A stretch of DNA of 64,000 bases, taken from positions 124,001 through 188,000 of the forward strand of contig NZ_CABPSC010000001.1 in the NCBI RefSeq assembly GCF_902459585.1, in the 5' to 3' direction. The DNA is from Pandoraea nosoerga. Its GTDB lineage: Bacteria; Pseudomonadota; Gammaproteobacteria; Burkholderiales; Burkholderiaceae. A program made the position numbers and the translations under genes. Below the pieces are notes generated by a model. That model had not been told where the DNA came from. It saw only the letters and a program-made list of their open reading frames with translations, and did not search any database. Within the stretch, counting starts at the first letter, position 1, and the number at the start of each line of letters is the position of its first letter. Below, in pieces: positions 1 to 8,766 of the stretch.

Positions 1-801
1 GGGGTGGCCCGTGGCCTCGTGAAGATTGGCGTTGCCGCTCGGCGTCAGGTCGTTGACCAGATCGGTGGCCGTCGTCACGCCGGCCAACTGCGCGACGCGC
101 CCGAAATTCCAGATCGCGCGCACGCTCTCGCTCGCGGCGATCGACAGCCCTTCGCCGATCACGCGGTATACCGGGAACATCGCCGCGAACTCCTGCAGCT
201 CGCCGGTGGGCTCGCCGTCCTCCCCGAGCACGATGCCTTCGACATCGGTATCGCCATCGATGCCCGCGAGTGCCAGCATCGCGGTATTCACGTTCATCAG
301 ATGCACGCTGGCGTGCAGAATCGCGATGGGGCGCGTGATCGACACGGCGTCGATGTCGCGCGCGACCAGCGGCGCGCCCTCGAAGAAGATCGGGTCGTAA
401 CCCCAGGCGAGCAGCGGCTTGTGGTCGTCGGTCATTGCGCGCTGCGCCTCGCGCAGCCGCTCGAGTACCGCGGCGGGCGTCTTGAGCCCTTCCCACAGGC
501 GTCCGTCGGGGCCGCGCCGGTCGTAGTAGCCGACGTACACGGCGTCCCACATGGCCCCTTCCATCAAGTGGCAATGCCCTTCCACGAGGCCGGGCATCAG
601 CACCTTGTCGCGCAACGTCTCGTCCGGCGCGACGCGGGTCCACGCGCGCATGTCGTCCGCGCCGCCAACCGCGAGGATACGGCCGTCGCGCACCGCCACG
701 TGCGTGGCTACCGGCTGCGCGGGGTTCATCGTGAGGATCTTGCGGGCGACATAGACGCGAACGTCGCCCGGTACTTCGGTCTTGCTGTCTCTGTCTGTCA
801 T
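1..801 (-). CDS. Amidohydrolase family 3 protein, partial (C-terminus outside window)
   Basis: The first 267 residues read on the minus strand from ATG at 801 and run off the left edge. The N-terminal composite domain is followed by GLVEGHCH (about residues 71-78), whose H76 and H78 are the HxH metal ligands of amidohydrolases. The sequence resembles the YtcJ-like metal-dependent hydrolase branch; the substrate is not visible. It starts 2 bp after the stop of the symporter gene, so the two are almost certainly cotranscribed and the transporter probably imports the substrate. The family assignment is confident and the specific function is unknown. Confidence 0.85.
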   Translation of the reverse strand, partial: MTDRDSKTEVPGDVRVYVARKILTMNPAQPVATHVAVRDGRILAVGGADDMRAWTRVAPDETLRDKVLMPGLVEGHCHLMEGAMWDAVYVGYYDRRGPDGRLWEGLKTPAAVLERLREAQRAMTDDHKPLLAWGYDPIFFEGAPLVARDIDAVSITRPIAILHASVHLMNVNTAMLALAGIDGDTDVEGIVLGEDGEPTGELQEFAAMFPVYRVIGEGLSIAASESVRAIWNFGRVAQLAGVTTATDLVNDLTPSGNANLHEATGHP

Positions 802-803
802 CG

Positions 804-2222
804 TCACTTCTTGTAGGTGGAAAGCGCGCCCACGCCGGCGTCCATCGTGTGTGCGGGACGGCCGCCGAGCAGCAGGTTGAGCATCGACATCACCGCGACG
901 TTGACCACGAGACAGATCAGCCCGAGGTTCACGCCGCCGAGGTCCGGGTTGCGGTAGTACAGCACGAGCGCCAGCCCCTGGCCGGCGAGCACGCCGGCGG
1001 CCACCGCCAACGCGCGCACGCGCAGGCGGAACACCACGGCAATCACGCCCGGCAGGAACTGCGTCACGCCGTAATAAGCCATGTTGATGAGCGTGAGCAT
1101 GAGGTTCGGCGTGAGCAGCGTGAGCACGATGGAGCCCAGCAGGTACAGCACGATCACGACCTTGGAACTGGCCTTCTGGCGATGCTCGGGCATGCCCGAC
1201 AGAATGTTGCGCGTGACGATCGGCCCGAGCGCCAGGCAGATGCCGGCGAGTACGAGCAGGCCCGAGAGCGCCGCGCCGGCCGCCACCAGCCCGACCAGCC
1301 ACGGCGGCAACAGTTGCGTGACAGCGGCGAAGAACGCTTCGTTCGGCGATGCCAGCGTGATGTTGCGGCTGATCGCGTAATACGAAGCGAGCACGAGGAA
1401 CGGGTACATGAGCATGTAGAGCGGCATGGCCACCTGCGTGCGCCGGATCGTCGCCGCGCTCTTGGCGGTAAAGAAGTTCTGCACACCGAACGGCATCACG
1501 TACATGCCAAGCGACTGAAACACGATGGTCGTCATCGCGAACGTCAGTTGCTGCGTGTTCATGGCATTGCTCACATGCTGGCTGGCCGCCTGGAACACCG
1601 GCGTCACGCCCGCCTCCCATGCCACGGCCACGCCCGTGACGACGATGGCCGCGACCATCAGCACGTCCTTGAGCACGGCGATGTAGGCCGACGCGCGCAC
1701 GCCCGCAATGGCGATGTAGACGAACGCCAGCAACGCGGAAAAACAAATGAGCCACAGCGGCTGGAAGTTCCACCCGAGCCCCTTGAGCGCCGCCACCAGA
1801 CCGGTGAACTGCAACTGCCCCCACGGCAGCAGAAAGATGATCGCCGTTATCGCCACGACGAGTTCGAGGAAGCGATTTCGGAAGTGTCCCTTGAACAGGT
1901 CGGGCAGCGTGATGGCGTTGTACGTCTTGCCAGCCTCCCAGATCCGCGGCCCCAGGAAGTAACCGACGGGATAGGCAAGCAGGATGTAGCCGAGAAACCA
2001 CACGCCGTAAGTCGGCCCCTTGGCGTAGATGCCGCCGGGAAAGCCGACCATCGTGCCAATGCTGTAGATCTCGCCGGCGGCGAGGAAGAACACGAGCCAG
2101 GCGCCGAACTGACGCGAGGCGACGAAAAAATCGTGCACGCTTTGCGGACCGCGCCCGCCGCGCGCTCGCAGCGCGAGATAGACCGACAACAGGATGAAGC
2201 CGGCAAAGATGAGGGTTGCCAT
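804..2222 (-). CDS. Sodium:solute symporter (SSS family)
   Basis: A 472-residue membrane protein with about 12-13 hydrophobic segments. The early sequence around residues 35-65 (FFVASRQFGAWLVFF then AGEIYSIGTMVG) matches the unwound TM1 region of sodium:solute symporters. Sodium-coupled uptake of an organic solute is expected from the family. It lies between a DUF3311 gene upstream and an amidohydrolase downstream, all on the minus strand, and DUF3311 proteins commonly accompany such symporters. The solute is unknown; a substrate of the adjacent amidohydrolase is a reasonable inference. Confidence 0.88.
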   Translation of the reverse strand: MATLIFAGFILLSVYLALRARGGRGPQSVHDFFVASRQFGAWLVFFLAAGEIYSIGTMVGFPGGIYAKGPTYGVWFLGYILLAYPVGYFLGPRIWEAGKTYNAITLPDLFKGHFRNRFLELVVAITAIIFLLPWGQLQFTGLVAALKGLGWNFQPLWLICFSALLAFVYIAIAGVRASAYIAVLKDVLMVAAIVVTGVAVAWEAGVTPVFQAASQHVSNAMNTQQLTFAMTTIVFQSLGMYVMPFGVQNFFTAKSAATIRRTQVAMPLYMLMYPFLVLASYYAISRNITLASPNEAFFAAVTQLLPPWLVGLVAAGAALSGLLVLAGICLALGPIVTRNILSGMPEHRQKASSKVVIVLYLLGSIVLTLLTPNLMLTLINMAYYGVTQFLPGVIAVVFRLRVRALAVAAGVLAGQGLALVLYYRNPDLGGVNLGLICLVVNVAVMSMLNLLLGGRPAHTMDAGVGALSTYKK

Positions 2223-2389
2223 CGACGCAATCTCCGGAGATTCGCGGGTGAGACCGCGGGTGAGACGTTAGTAGGCGAGAGGCGCTGCCCGAGCGATCGG
2301 CGCGCAGCCCGCCGAAGGGCGTTCGCGTGCGCGGGCGCAGGCGGCAAATCGCGCGCTTGTCGCGAACGAGGCGCGGCCTGCACCGGGCC

Positions 2390-2590
2390 TCACGCCGGGT
2401 CTTCGGCGGCGTGACGGTCAAAGAGCGTCCAGCACAGCCACAAGCAGCCGGACGTCAGCACGAACCAAAGAAAAATCCAGCCGTAAATGAACGGCACGCC
2501 CAACACGTACCGATCGACGGAGGCCGCCCAGGGCAGCAATCCGACAACGCCGAGATACGGCAATCCAAGGCCAATCAACACTCTGAGCAT
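2390..2590 (-). CDS. DUF3311-family small membrane protein
   Basis: A 66-residue protein with two hydrophobic segments separated by a short polar loop (VDRYVLG...), the layout of DUF3311 proteins that accompany SSS transporters. The reading frame is open further upstream to 2677, but I choose ATG at 2590 because GGAGAC lies just upstream and the family is usually 60-80 residues. It lies 167 bp upstream of the symporter and probably opens the operon. The role may be as an accessory subunit; this is inferred from context. Confidence 0.75.
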   Translation of the reverse strand: MLRVLIGLGLPYLGVVGLLPWAASVDRYVLGVPFIYGWIFLWFVLTSGCLWLCWTLFDRHAAEDPA

Positions 2591-2616
2591 GCTCTGTCTC
2601 CGCTTGGCTGCGCGCG

Positions 2617-2646
2617 GTACCAAGAAGGTCTTAAGGAAGTACCAAG
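2617..2646. promoter_or_regulatory. Tandem GTACCAAG direct repeat upstream of tauY
   Basis: GTACCAAG occurs at 2617-2624 and again at 2639-2646, 22 bp apart (about two helical turns), in the divergent region between the DUF3311 gene and tauY. Two same-face direct repeats are the binding layout of MocR/GntR-type regulators, and TauR of alphaproteobacteria is of that class. No MocR gene is in this window, so the assignment is tentative. Confidence 0.3.
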
Positions 2647-2854
2647 GCGCACGGTCCGGTCCAGTATCCCCGGCCAAAATTCTCGGGGTTTAGAGCCACA
2701 TGGCAGGAAACTGTGGTGCCAGAGGGCCGCGGCACACCGCGCGAAAACGCGGCTGCGGCGCCGCTTCTGACTGGCACCATCACAAAGCGGCGGTGGTACT
2801 AATCGCGGAAAAATGTTCTTGGCAGTATGAGCGCAACTTTGTCAGGAGCCTAAC

Positions 2855-4288
2855 GTGGGTACGATTGAATCCTTCGCGCTGGATCGTCGCTCCGAAGCTG
2901 CGCCATACGATCCGCTTTACGATCCGTTAGTCTCGTCCGGTCCCGGGCTGGGCATGGAATATGCGCCCACGTACTGGGTCGCCACCGCGGGCGAGCCGCC
3001 GGAAGACGACGGTCCGCTGCCCGGCGACGCCGACGTCGACGTGGTTATCGTGGGCGCCGGTTTCACGGGGCTGTCGACGGCGCTGTTCCTCGCCCGCGAA
3101 CATGGCATCAAGGCGACGGTGCTCGAGGCCAACCGCACATGCTGGGGCTGCACCAGCCGCAACGGCGGGCAGGGCCAGAACGCCAGCGGGCGTCTGTATC
3201 GCTCGCAGTGGATCGACCGCTGGGGCAAGGCGACCGCGCTGCGCCTGGACGCCGAAATCCGCGAGGGCTTCGAGACGTTCAGGTCGCTCGTCGCCGAAGT
3301 GCCCGCATGCGAGCCGCAGCCCGGCGGCCATCTCTACATCGCGCATCGCGAGCGCAAGATGGAATTCCTGCGCAACGAGGCGAAGGTCATGCGCGACGTG
3401 TTCGGCTACGACGCGCGCATCCTGTCACGCGCCGAAGTGAGCGAGCAGTACGTCGACGACCAGGAGAACTGCGGCGCGCTGCACGAACCCGACGGCATCG
3501 GCGTGCATCCGCTCAAGCTCGCGTTCGGCTATCTGCGCATGGCACGCGCGCTCGGCGCACGCGTGCATCCGTCCACGCCGGTGCTCGGCGTGGACACGAT
3601 CAACGGCGTGCATCATGTGCGCACGCCACGCGGCGTCGTGCGCGCAAAAGCCGTGGCGTTCGCAACGGGCGGCTACACGCGCAACGACGTCACGAAGGCG
3701 TTGCGCGCGAAGATCATGCCGATCCTGTCGAATTCGCTCGTCACCCGCGTGCTCACGCCGGAGGAACTCGCCGCGACGAACTTCCGCACGCGTGAAGTCA
3801 TCACCGATACGCGCACGCTGCGCTACTACTACCGGCTCCTGCCCGATAACCGCGTGCAGATCGGCAGCCGCAGCTCGATTACCGGCGCCGACGCGCAGAA
3901 CCCGAAGCACATGGCAGTGCTCGTCGAAGGGCTGCATCGCAAGTTCCCGGCGCTCAGGGGCATTCGCGTCGATTACTCGTGGTGGGGCTGGGTCGACGTG
4001 AGCCACGACATGATGCCGCGCGTCACGCAGCCCGATCCGCGGCAGAGCCTGTTCTACGCCGTGGGCTATGGCGGCAACGGCGTGTCGTTCTCGGCGCATG
4101 CCGGACGCCGTCTCGCCCAGCGCATCGCGGGGCAGCGCGACCCGTCGTGGGATCTGCCGATCTACGATTCGGCGCTGCAATACCCGAACGTGTTCGGCAC
4201 CGTGCAATGGCGCGGCTTCGCGCCGTTCCGCCGCATCGGCCAACGCTTCCTCTATCACAAGTATCACGCGCAGGACGAGGCGTCCTGA
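2855..4288 (+). CDS. tauY: Probable taurine dehydrogenase large subunit (DadA-like FAD oxidoreductase)
   Basis: A 477-residue flavoprotein of the glycine/D-amino-acid oxidase class. The ADP-binding motif GAGFTG is at about residues 67-72, followed by a beta-strand ending in the acidic E91 (VLEAN). The GTG start at 2855 has AGGAG six bases upstream. Oxidation of taurine to sulfoacetaldehyde and ammonia is inferred from context: the next gene encodes a small SnoaL-like protein resembling TauX and the one after is xsc. Sequence alone would also allow a gamma-glutamylputrescine oxidase-like function, which the neighbourhood argues against. The C-terminal FAD motif around YAVGYGGNGVSFS supports a complete enzyme. 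Confidence 0.72.
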   Translation: MGTIESFALDRRSEAAPYDPLYDPLVSSGPGLGMEYAPTYWVATAGEPPEDDGPLPGDADVDVVIVGAGFTGLSTALFLAREHGIKATVLEANRTCWGCTSRNGGQGQNASGRLYRSQWIDRWGKATALRLDAEIREGFETFRSLVAEVPACEPQPGGHLYIAHRERKMEFLRNEAKVMRDVFGYDARILSRAEVSEQYVDDQENCGALHEPDGIGVHPLKLAFGYLRMARALGARVHPSTPVLGVDTINGVHHVRTPRGVVRAKAVAFATGGYTRNDVTKALRAKIMPILSNSLVTRVLTPEELAATNFRTREVITDTRTLRYYYRLLPDNRVQIGSRSSITGADAQNPKHMAVLVEGLHRKFPALRGIRVDYSWWGWVDVSHDMMPRVTQPDPRQSLFYAVGYGGNGVSFSAHAGRRLAQRIAGQRDPSWDLPIYDSALQYPNVFGTVQWRGFAPFRRIGQRFLYHKYHAQDEAS

Positions 4289-4382
4289 TTCGTTCGCGCG
4301 CCCCTGGCGCCGGCGCGGGAAACGCCCCGGCCCTCCATGCATCGACTGCTTTGTTTGTTTCATCTGAATTCAGGAATCTGCA

Positions 4383-4772
4383 ATGACGACCCAGAACGAC
4401 GCCACCACCCTCCGCTTGCTCGAGACCTTCAACGACGCGTGGAACCGTCACGACATCGACGCGCTCATGGCGTGCATGACCGACACGTGCGTATTCCACG
4501 CGGTGGCCGGCCCCGAGGCGATGGGCCGCACCTTCGAAGGCCGCGAGGCCGTGCGCGCCGCGTTTCAGTCGGCGTGGGAGAACTTCCCCGACGCCTCGTG
4601 GACCGAAGGCGTGCACTTCGTGAGCGGCAACCGCGCCGTATCGGAGTCGACGTTCCGCGGCACGAAGGCCGACGGCACGCGCGTGGAAGCGCGCATGGTC
4701 GACGTCTTCACGCTGCGCGACGGCAAGATCGAAGTGAAGAACGCCTTCCGCAAGGACCGTCCGGCGTTCTGA
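4383..4772 (+). CDS. tauX: Probable taurine dehydrogenase small subunit (SnoaL/NTF2-like)
   Basis: A 129-residue protein with the NTF2/SnoaL cone fold signature: an N-terminal helix (LLETFNDAWNRHDIDALMACM), then TDTCVFHAVAGPEA, and beta strands ending in FTLRDGKIEV. It follows tauY by 94 bp and precedes xsc, the arrangement expected of TauXY taurine dehydrogenase, in which a small subunit partners a large flavoprotein. The fold assignment is firm; the TauX identity rests on gene order. An intrinsic terminator follows at 4828-4851. Confidence 0.65.
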   Translation: MTTQNDATTLRLLETFNDAWNRHDIDALMACMTDTCVFHAVAGPEAMGRTFEGREAVRAAFQSAWENFPDASWTEGVHFVSGNRAVSESTFRGTKADGTRVEARMVDVFTLRDGKIEVKNAFRKDRPAF

Positions 4773-4827
4773 CGTTCTGAGCGAGCGCCACGACGACACC
4801 ATGTCCGCGTCACCCGCCCGGCTTCCT

Positions 4828-4851
4828 GCCCCGCTTGCCGGGGCGTTTTTT
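4828..4851 (+). terminator. Intrinsic terminator after tauX
   Basis: GCCCCG (4828-4833) and CGGGGC (4839-4844) form a perfect 6-bp GC stem with a 5-nt loop, followed by G and six T. It separates tauYX from xsc, so xsc has its own promoter rather than depending only on read-through. Confidence 0.85.
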
Positions 4852-4903
4852 GTTTGGAGACGGCGCACACGTCGCGCGCGCCTATCGGTTTCTCGCCCGA
4901 AAT

Positions 4904-4921
4904 TTGTATTTTTCAATACAA
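4904..4921. promoter_or_regulatory. AT-rich inverted repeat upstream of the xsc promoter
   Basis: TTGTATT (4904-4910) and AATACAA (4915-4921) are a perfect 7-bp inverted repeat with a 4-bp spacer, 27 bp upstream of the predicted -35 element. It is a candidate activator site or, read as RNA, a weak hairpin. The binding protein is unknown. Confidence 0.4.
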
Positions 4922-4947
4922 AACGTACCAGATAATAAAAATACTGA

Positions 4948-4976
4948 TTGACGATGGCGATTCTATCGCCTAGATT
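4948..4976 (+). promoter_or_regulatory. Sigma70-type promoter of xsc
   Basis: TTGACG (4948-4953) and TAGATT (4971-4976) are separated by 17 bp, with AT-rich sequence upstream resembling an UP element. The spacer contains a perfect inverted repeat, GGCGAT-TCT-ATCGCC (4956-4970). The predicted start is near 4983, about 55 nt before the xsc ATG. Confidence 0.65.
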
Positions 4977-4997
4977 TTCACTTACGCGCACGAAATC

Positions 4998-5012
4998 GGA
5001 ATTATTTGTTCC
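4998..5012. promoter_or_regulatory. Candidate IclR-type operator in the xsc leader
   Basis: GGAATTATTTGTTCC lies downstream of the predicted xsc start site. On the opposite orientation it matches the sites at 11634-11648 and 13783-13797 (GRAAC-N5-GTTYC form). IclR proteins bind such roughly 15-bp palindromes, and an IclR gene lies at 11788. A site just downstream of the start would favour repression. Confidence 0.45.
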
Positions 5013-5037
5013 GTTTATTTTTCACTGGAGACACCCC

Positions 5038-6870
5038 ATGAATGCCAAAGATCCGGCTACGGCCACCCAGCAACTGACCGCCTCCGACGCCGGCCCGCAA
5101 GCCATGACGCCGTCCGAAGCGTTCGTCGAAACGATGGTCGCCAATGGCGTGACGGAGATGTTCGGCATCATGGGCTCGGCCTTCATGGATGCGATGGACA
5201 TCTTCGCGCCGGCCGGCATCCGCCTGATTCCGGTCGTGCACGAGCAAGGCGCGGGACACATGGCCGACGGCTACGCTCGCGTGTCGGGCCGCCACGGTGT
5301 CGTAATCGGTCAGAACGGCCCGGGCATCTCGAACTGCGTGACGGCCATCGCCGCGGCCTACTGGGCGCACAGCCCGGTCGTGATCGTGACGCCGGAAGCC
5401 GGCACGATGGGCATCGGCCTGGGCGGCTTCCAGGAAGCGAAGCAGTTGCCGATGTTCCAGGAGTTCACGAAATATCAGGGTCACGTCACGCACCCGGCGC
5501 GCATGGCCGAATTCACCGGCCGCTGCTTCGACCGCGCCATGTCGGAAATGGGCCCGACGCAGCTCAACATTCCGCGCGACTACTTCTATGGCCAGATCAA
5601 GGCGGAGATTCCGCGTCCGCAGCGGCTGGACCGCGGCGCCGGCGGTGAAGAGCGCCTGAACGAAGCGGCCGAACTGCTGGCGCAAGCCAAGTTCCCGGTC
5701 ATCATCTCGGGCGGCGGTGTGGTGATGGCCGACGCCGTCGAGGAGTGCAAGGCACTCGCCGAACGCCTCGGCGCCCCGGTGGTCAACAGCTACCTGCACA
5801 ACGACTCGTTCCCGGCGAACCATCCGCTGTGGTGCGGCCCGCTCGGCTACCAGGGGTCGAAGGCGGCCATGAAGCTGCTCGCGCAGGCGGACGTGGTCGT
5901 CGCGCTCGGCTCGCGCCTCGGGCCGTTCGGCACGCTGCCGCAGCACGGCATGGACTACTGGCCGAAAAACGCCAAGATCATCCAGATCGACGCCGATCAC
6001 AAGATGCTGGGCCTCGTGAAGAAGATTTCGGTCGGTATCTGCGGCGACGCGAAGGCCGCGGCGATCGCGATCACGCAGCGTCTGGCCGGGCGCACGCTCG
6101 CTTGCGACGCCACGCGCGCCGCGCGCGCCGACCAGATCGCCACGGAGAAGGCCGCGTGGGAGAAGGAACTCGACGAGTGGACCCACGAGCGCGATCCGTA
6201 CAGCCTCGACATGATCGAAGAGCAGAAACACGAGAAGACGTTCAACGGCGGCCACTATCTGCATCCGCGCCAGGTCCTGCGCGAGCTGGAGAAGGCCATG
6301 CCGGAAGACGTGATGGTGTCGACCGACATCGGCAACATCAACTCGGTGGCCAACAGCTATCTGCGCTTCAACAAGCCGCGCAGCTTCTTCGCGGCGATGA
6401 GCTGGGGCAACTGCGGCTATGCGTTCCCGACGATCATCGGCGCCAAGGTGGCCGCACCGCACCGTCCGGCGATCTCGTATGCCGGCGACGGCGCCTGGGG
6501 CATGAGCCTCATGGAAACGCTCACCTGCGTGCGCCACAACATTCCGGTCACGGCGGTGGTCTTCCACAACCGCCAGTGGGGCGCCGAGAAGAAGAACCAG
6601 GTGGACTTCTACAACCGCCGCTTCGTGGCGGGCGAACTCGACAGCCCGAGCTTTGCCGGCATCGCGAAGGCGATGGGCGCCGAGGGCATCGTGGTCGACC
6701 GTCTGGAAGATGTCGGCCCGGCGCTCAAGAAGGCCGTCGATCTGCAGATGAATCACGGCAAGACGACGATCATCGAAATCATGTGTACCCGCGAGCTCGG
6801 CGACCCGTTCCGCCGCGACGCGCTGTCGAAGCCGGTCCGCCTGCTCGACAAGTACAAGGACTACGTCTGA
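5038..6870 (+). CDS. xsc: Sulfoacetaldehyde acetyltransferase
   Basis: A 610-residue thiamine-diphosphate enzyme converting sulfoacetaldehyde plus phosphate to acetyl phosphate and sulfite. The N-terminal Pyr domain has the catalytic glutamate in VVHEQGAGH (E69); the C-terminal PP domain has GDGAWG with the downstream asparagine in VVFHNRQWG that binds Mg-ThDP. The sequence is characteristic of Xsc rather than of acetolactate synthase. The frame is open to 4948, but ATG at 5038 has GGAG upstream and gives the usual Xsc length. It is followed by pta after a hairpin at 6896-6932. Confidence 0.95.
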   Translation: MNAKDPATATQQLTASDAGPQAMTPSEAFVETMVANGVTEMFGIMGSAFMDAMDIFAPAGIRLIPVVHEQGAGHMADGYARVSGRHGVVIGQNGPGISNCVTAIAAAYWAHSPVVIVTPEAGTMGIGLGGFQEAKQLPMFQEFTKYQGHVTHPARMAEFTGRCFDRAMSEMGPTQLNIPRDYFYGQIKAEIPRPQRLDRGAGGEERLNEAAELLAQAKFPVIISGGGVVMADAVEECKALAERLGAPVVNSYLHNDSFPANHPLWCGPLGYQGSKAAMKLLAQADVVVALGSRLGPFGTLPQHGMDYWPKNAKIIQIDADHKMLGLVKKISVGICGDAKAAAIAITQRLAGRTLACDATRAARADQIATEKAAWEKELDEWTHERDPYSLDMIEEQKHEKTFNGGHYLHPRQVLRELEKAMPEDVMVSTDIGNINSVANSYLRFNKPRSFFAAMSWGNCGYAFPTIIGAKVAAPHRPAISYAGDGAWGMSLMETLTCVRHNIPVTAVVFHNRQWGAEKKNQVDFYNRRFVAGELDSPSFAGIAKAMGAEGIVVDRLEDVGPALKKAVDLQMNHGKTTIIEIMCTRELGDPFRRDALSKPVRLLDKYKDYV

Positions 6871-6895
6871 CGCGATCGAGGTAAGCCGTGTTACA

Positions 6896-6932
6896 GCGCT
6901 CCCGGCTCTGTGGGTGCCGGGGGCGCTTTTTT
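6896..6932 (+). terminator. Terminator-like hairpin between xsc and pta
   Basis: An 11-bp stem (6896-6906 with 6916-6926, one G-T pair) and 9-nt loop are followed by a T run and more T-rich sequence up to the pta ATG at 6947. It is likely an attenuating terminator that reduces pta and exporter expression relative to xsc. Pta also lacks a clear ribosome-binding site. Confidence 0.7.
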
Positions 6933-6946
6933 ATTTTTTCGACATC

Positions 6947-7987
6947 ATGAAAGCCATCAATCGCATCATCGATACCGCGCGCCGCGCACCGATGCGCATC
7001 GTGCTGTGCGAGTCGGAAGACGAGCGGATCCTCTCGGCCGCCGCACGGGCCACGCGCGAGGGCATCGCCCGCATCGTGCTGGTAGGCGACATCGCCCGCA
7101 CGCAGCGCGCCGCGCAGGCTGCGCGAATCGATCTGAGCGGCATGGAGCTCGTCGATCCGACCACGTCGCCCATGACCGACGCGTTCGCCGAGACGTGGTT
7201 CGGCATGCGTTCGAAAAAGGGCATGACGCGCGCGCAGGCCGCCGAGGAAATGCACGCCCCGCTCGGCTTCGCCAACATGATGGTGCGGCTCGGGCACGCG
7301 GACGGCTCCGTGGCCGGCGCCGTCAACACGACGGCCGACGTCGTGCGCATGGCCATCCAGATCATTGGCGTGCAGCCGTCGTTCAAGCTGGTCTCGAGCT
7401 TCTTCCTGATGATGCTCTGCGAGCCGTTCCACACGATGAAGGGCGGGCTGATCTTCTCCGACTGCGCGCTCGTCGTCGACCCCGACGCCACCCAGCTCGC
7501 GCAGATCGCACTGGCCGCGGCCGACAGCGCAAGCGCGCTGCTCATGGAGCCGCCGCGCGTGGCCATGCTTTCGTTTTCGACGAGCGGCAGCGCCCGGCAC
7601 GCCGCGGTCGACAAGGTAGTGGAAGCGACACGCCTGGTGAAGGCGGCCCGACCGCGGCTGGCCATCGACGGCGATGTACAGCTCGACGCGGCCATCGTCG
7701 CGGAGATCGCACAGCGCAAGGTCGTGCATTCGCAAGTCGAAGGACACGCCAACACGCTGATTTTCCCCAATCTCGATGCCGGCAACATCGGCTACAAGCT
7801 GGCCGAGCGCATCGGCGGCGCGAAGGCGATCGGACCGCTGTTGCAGGGCCTGAATCGTCCCGCCAACGATCTGTCGCGCGGCTGCAGCGCCGACGACATC
7901 TATTACGTGATCGGCGTGACCTGCGTGCAGGCGCAGGCCGCGCGCGCCAAACTGACGGGGACGTCGCCGCTCGCGATCCAGCCATGA
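6947..7987 (+). CDS. pta: Phosphate acetyltransferase (xsc-linked)
   Basis: A 346-residue PTA/PTB-family enzyme that converts the acetyl phosphate from Xsc to acetyl-CoA. It starts MKAINRIIDTARRAPMRIVL and has the family segment VAGAVNTTADVVRMAI near the middle and NLDAGNIGYKLAERIGGAKAIGP near the C-terminus. It is the short form lacking the N-terminal DRTGG regions of E. coli Pta, as is usual beside xsc. No convincing Shine-Dalgarno precedes the ATG, which follows a T-rich stretch. Its stop overlaps the exporter start (ATGA), indicating translational coupling. Confidence 0.93.
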   Translation: MKAINRIIDTARRAPMRIVLCESEDERILSAAARATREGIARIVLVGDIARTQRAAQAARIDLSGMELVDPTTSPMTDAFAETWFGMRSKKGMTRAQAAEEMHAPLGFANMMVRLGHADGSVAGAVNTTADVVRMAIQIIGVQPSFKLVSSFFLMMLCEPFHTMKGGLIFSDCALVVDPDATQLAQIALAAADSASALLMEPPRVAMLSFSTSGSARHAAVDKVVEATRLVKAARPRLAIDGDVQLDAAIVAEIAQRKVVHSQVEGHANTLIFPNLDAGNIGYKLAERIGGAKAIGPLLQGLNRPANDLSRGCSADDIYYVIGVTCVQAQAARAKLTGTSPLAIQP

Positions 7988-8751
7988 CGTGGCACGCAGT
8001 CCTGGCCTCGCTGCCGTTGATGGCGCTGCTCGGCTTTGCCACGTACTTTCAGACGGTCACCGGCTTCGGGCTCGGCATGATCGTGCTCGGCGGCGCAAGC
8101 GGCTTCGGGCTCGCGCCGGTCGCGAGCGTCGCCATCCTCGTGAGTCTCGTCACGCTCGTGAACAGCGCGCTGGCGCTGCCCGGCACCTGGCATCACATCG
8201 ACTGGCGCGCGGTGCGCGCCGCCACGCTCGGCATCCTTCCCTCGGTGGTCGTCGGCGTGCTGCTGTTCGACTACCTGAATGGCGCGGCATCGAACGTGCT
8301 GCATCTGTTGCTGGGCGCCGTCATCCTCTATGGCGGCATCGGCTCGGCGCTCCGGCCCGCGCCAAAACCCGAGCGTGCGAGCGACATGGGCTTCTTTTTC
8401 AGCGGAATCTTCGGCGGCTTGCTAAGCGGCATGTTCGGCATTTCGGGGCCGCCGCTCATCTTCTATTTCTATCGGCAGCCGCTCACGCTGGTCCAGATTC
8501 GTTGCGCGTTGATTCTGCTGTTCGCGGTCACGGCGCTGGTCCGCACGGCTTACAGCGCCGCAGCGGGTCAGTTGTCGCCGGCAATGTGGTGGCAAGCGGC
8601 GGCCGCACTGCCGGTCGTGACCTTCGCGACGCTGTTCGCACGGCGCCACCCGCCTCCGCTCTCCGGCACGACGACGCGCCGCCTCGCCTTCCTCACGCTG
8701 ATCCTGCTCGGCGTGCACTTGATGGCAAGCGCCGTGCTGGAGATGGTCTGA
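7984..8751 (+). CDS. tauE: TauE/SafE (TSUP) family exporter, probable sulfite exporter
   Basis: A 255-residue membrane protein with about eight hydrophobic segments in two similar halves. GFATYFQTVTGFGLG near the N-terminus and FGGLLSGMFGISGPPLIFYF in the second half are the duplicated TSUP signature. Its start overlaps the pta stop (ATGA). Sulfite is a product of Xsc and must be exported or oxidised, so sulfite export is the natural inference. Other TSUP members carry other sulfur-containing or organic anions. Confidence 0.8.
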   Translation: MTWHAVLASLPLMALLGFATYFQTVTGFGLGMIVLGGASGFGLAPVASVAILVSLVTLVNSALALPGTWHHIDWRAVRAATLGILPSVVVGVLLFDYLNGAASNVLHLLLGAVILYGGIGSALRPAPKPERASDMGFFFSGIFGGLLSGMFGISGPPLIFYFYRQPLTLVQIRCALILLFAVTALVRTAYSAAAGQLSPAMWWQAAAALPVVTFATLFARRHPPPLSGTTTRRLAFLTLILLGVHLMASAVLEMV

Positions 8752-8766
8752 GCGCCCGGCGCAAGG

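Noticed and set aside
849-2414. A 521-codon plus-strand frame opposite the sodium:solute symporter
   Set aside because: It is His/Arg/Glu-rich, has no domain, and is fully antisense to a clear membrane protein.
5002-6756. A 584-codon minus-strand frame opposite xsc
   Set aside because: Low-complexity Arg/His/Val composition and total overlap with a textbook Xsc.
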